Shown: in pieces, positions 41,795-42,235 of the stretch
How the letters are laid out: each line of letters begins with the position of its first letter
How positions within the stretch are numbered: the first letter of the stretch is position 1
Assembly (NCBI GenBank): GCA_964428905.1
Contig: CAYSAA010000194.1
Coordinates: 1-42,235, forward strand
Source of the DNA: CAYSAA01 sp964428905
GTDB lineage: Bacteria > Atribacterota > Phoenicimicrobiia > Phoenicimicrobiales > Stramentimicrobiaceae
Direction: 5' to 3'
Length of the DNA stretch: 42,235 bases
Made by a program: the position numbers and the translations under genes
The notes under the pieces: model-generated
Databases searched by the model: none
Seen by the model: the letters and a program-made list of their open reading frames with translations, nothing else
Told to the model about the DNA's origin: nothing

Positions 41795-42235
41795 ATGGAA
41801 ATAAATATCTTTAATACAAAAGAAATCATGGGAAAAGCGGCTGCCGAAAAAGCAGCAGGAATATTGAAAGAAGCCATTGAGAAAAAGGGAGAAGCTAATT
41901 TTGTCATAGCAACCGGTGCATCCCAGTTTGAATTTCTGGAAAATCTTATAAAAATACCTTCCATTGATTGGGACAAAACTACTATGTTCCATTTAGACGA
42001 GTATGTCGGCTTGCCGGAAAGCCACCCGGCAAGTTTTAGAAAATATCTTAAAGATCGCTTTATAAGCAAAACACACCCCGGGCAGATCTATCTCATAGAA
42101 GGGGATGTCCAAGACCCTGAAAAAGAATGTGAACGACTTAACAGAATAATAAGCCAGAAGGAGATTGATGTTGCCTTTGTGGGAATAGGAGAAAATGGCC
42201 ATCTGGCCTTTAACGATCCTCCTGCTGACTTTGAT
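41795..42235 (+). CDS. nagB: glucosamine-6-phosphate deaminase, NagB family (3' end outside window)
   Basis: The frame is open from ATG 41795 to the right edge, giving the first 147 residues. NagB turns glucosamine 6-phosphate into fructose 6-phosphate and ammonia. Visible family motifs are I-A-T-G-A-S-Q near residue 48 (phosphate loop), F-H-L-D-E-Y-V-G-L with the catalytic Asp near residue 68, H-P-A-S-F-R, and V-G-I-G-E-N-G-H-L-A-F-N-D-P-P near the edge with the active-site His. AAGAAAGGA lies 12 bases before the start. Members of the wider family can act on other sugars; the first third of the protein fits NagB well. Confidence 0.87.
   Translation, partial: MEINIFNTKEIMGKAAAEKAAGILKEAIEKKGEANFVIATGASQFEFLENLIKIPSIDWDKTTMFHLDEYVGLPESHPASFRKYLKDRFISKTHPGQIYLIEGDVQDPEKECERLNRIISQKEIDVAFVGIGENGHLAFNDPPADFD

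Overview
The window is AT-rich and almost entirely plus-strand. It looks like part of a chromosome from an anaerobic, sugar-fermenting bacterium. Carbohydrate genes dominate: a pyrophosphate-type phosphofructokinase, a split transketolase, hexuronate enzymes, a nickel-pincer (LarA) family epimerase and a ribose-type ABC importer. The substrate-binding protein has an ordinary signal peptide and no lipobox cysteine, which fits a diderm cell. My best guess is a candidate phylum of the Atribacterota kind or a deep Firmicutes-like anaerobe. No rRNA or other marker gene is present, so this is weak.

Layout. Positions 1-3.7 kb hold the end of an SDR dehydrogenase followed by an acetoin/2-oxoacid dehydrogenase E1-alpha, E1-beta and E2 set. 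Positions 3.9-11.3 kb hold tagaturonate epimerase, fructuronate reductase, 6-phosphogluconate dehydrogenase, a LarA-family enzyme and PPi-phosphofructokinase. Three elements built from 7-bp repeats in inverted arms sit between these genes, and one of them carries an S23-type four-helix-bundle gene. Positions 11.5-18.6 kb hold a HAD phosphatase, the two transketolase subunits, a zinc alcohol dehydrogenase, a PfkB kinase and a secreted cell-wall amidase. Positions 19-28.7 kb are a mixed accessory stretch: BrnQ carrier, beta-lactamase-like hydrolase, GDPD, methyltransferase, YgjP-type metalloprotease, nitroreductase, MFS permease, the only minus-strand gene (a RecA/KaiC-like protein with a damaged P-loop), a DUF212 membrane protein and two gene remnants. 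Positions 28.8-40.3 kb look like one catabolic locus: SorC-type regulator, a second E1-alpha/E1-beta/E2 set, RbsB-RbsA-RbsC-like importer, SDR, FGGY kinase and phosphate acyltransferase. The end holds a LacI regulator and the start of a NagB-type deaminase.

Two pathway ideas stand out. First, UxaE, the fructuronate reductase, a LarA homologue and Gnd could pass hexuronates through mannonate and gluconate (C2 epimers) into the oxidative pentose phosphate route. The Entner-Doudoroff-type genes uxuA, kdgK and kdgA are not seen here. Second, the SorC locus has the parts to import a polyol or deoxy-sugar, oxidise it, phosphorylate it, cleave it with an acetoin-dehydrogenase-like complex and recover ATP through the acyl phosphate. 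Both are inferences from gene content. The heptamer-repeat elements are the clearest unexplained structure read directly from the DNA.
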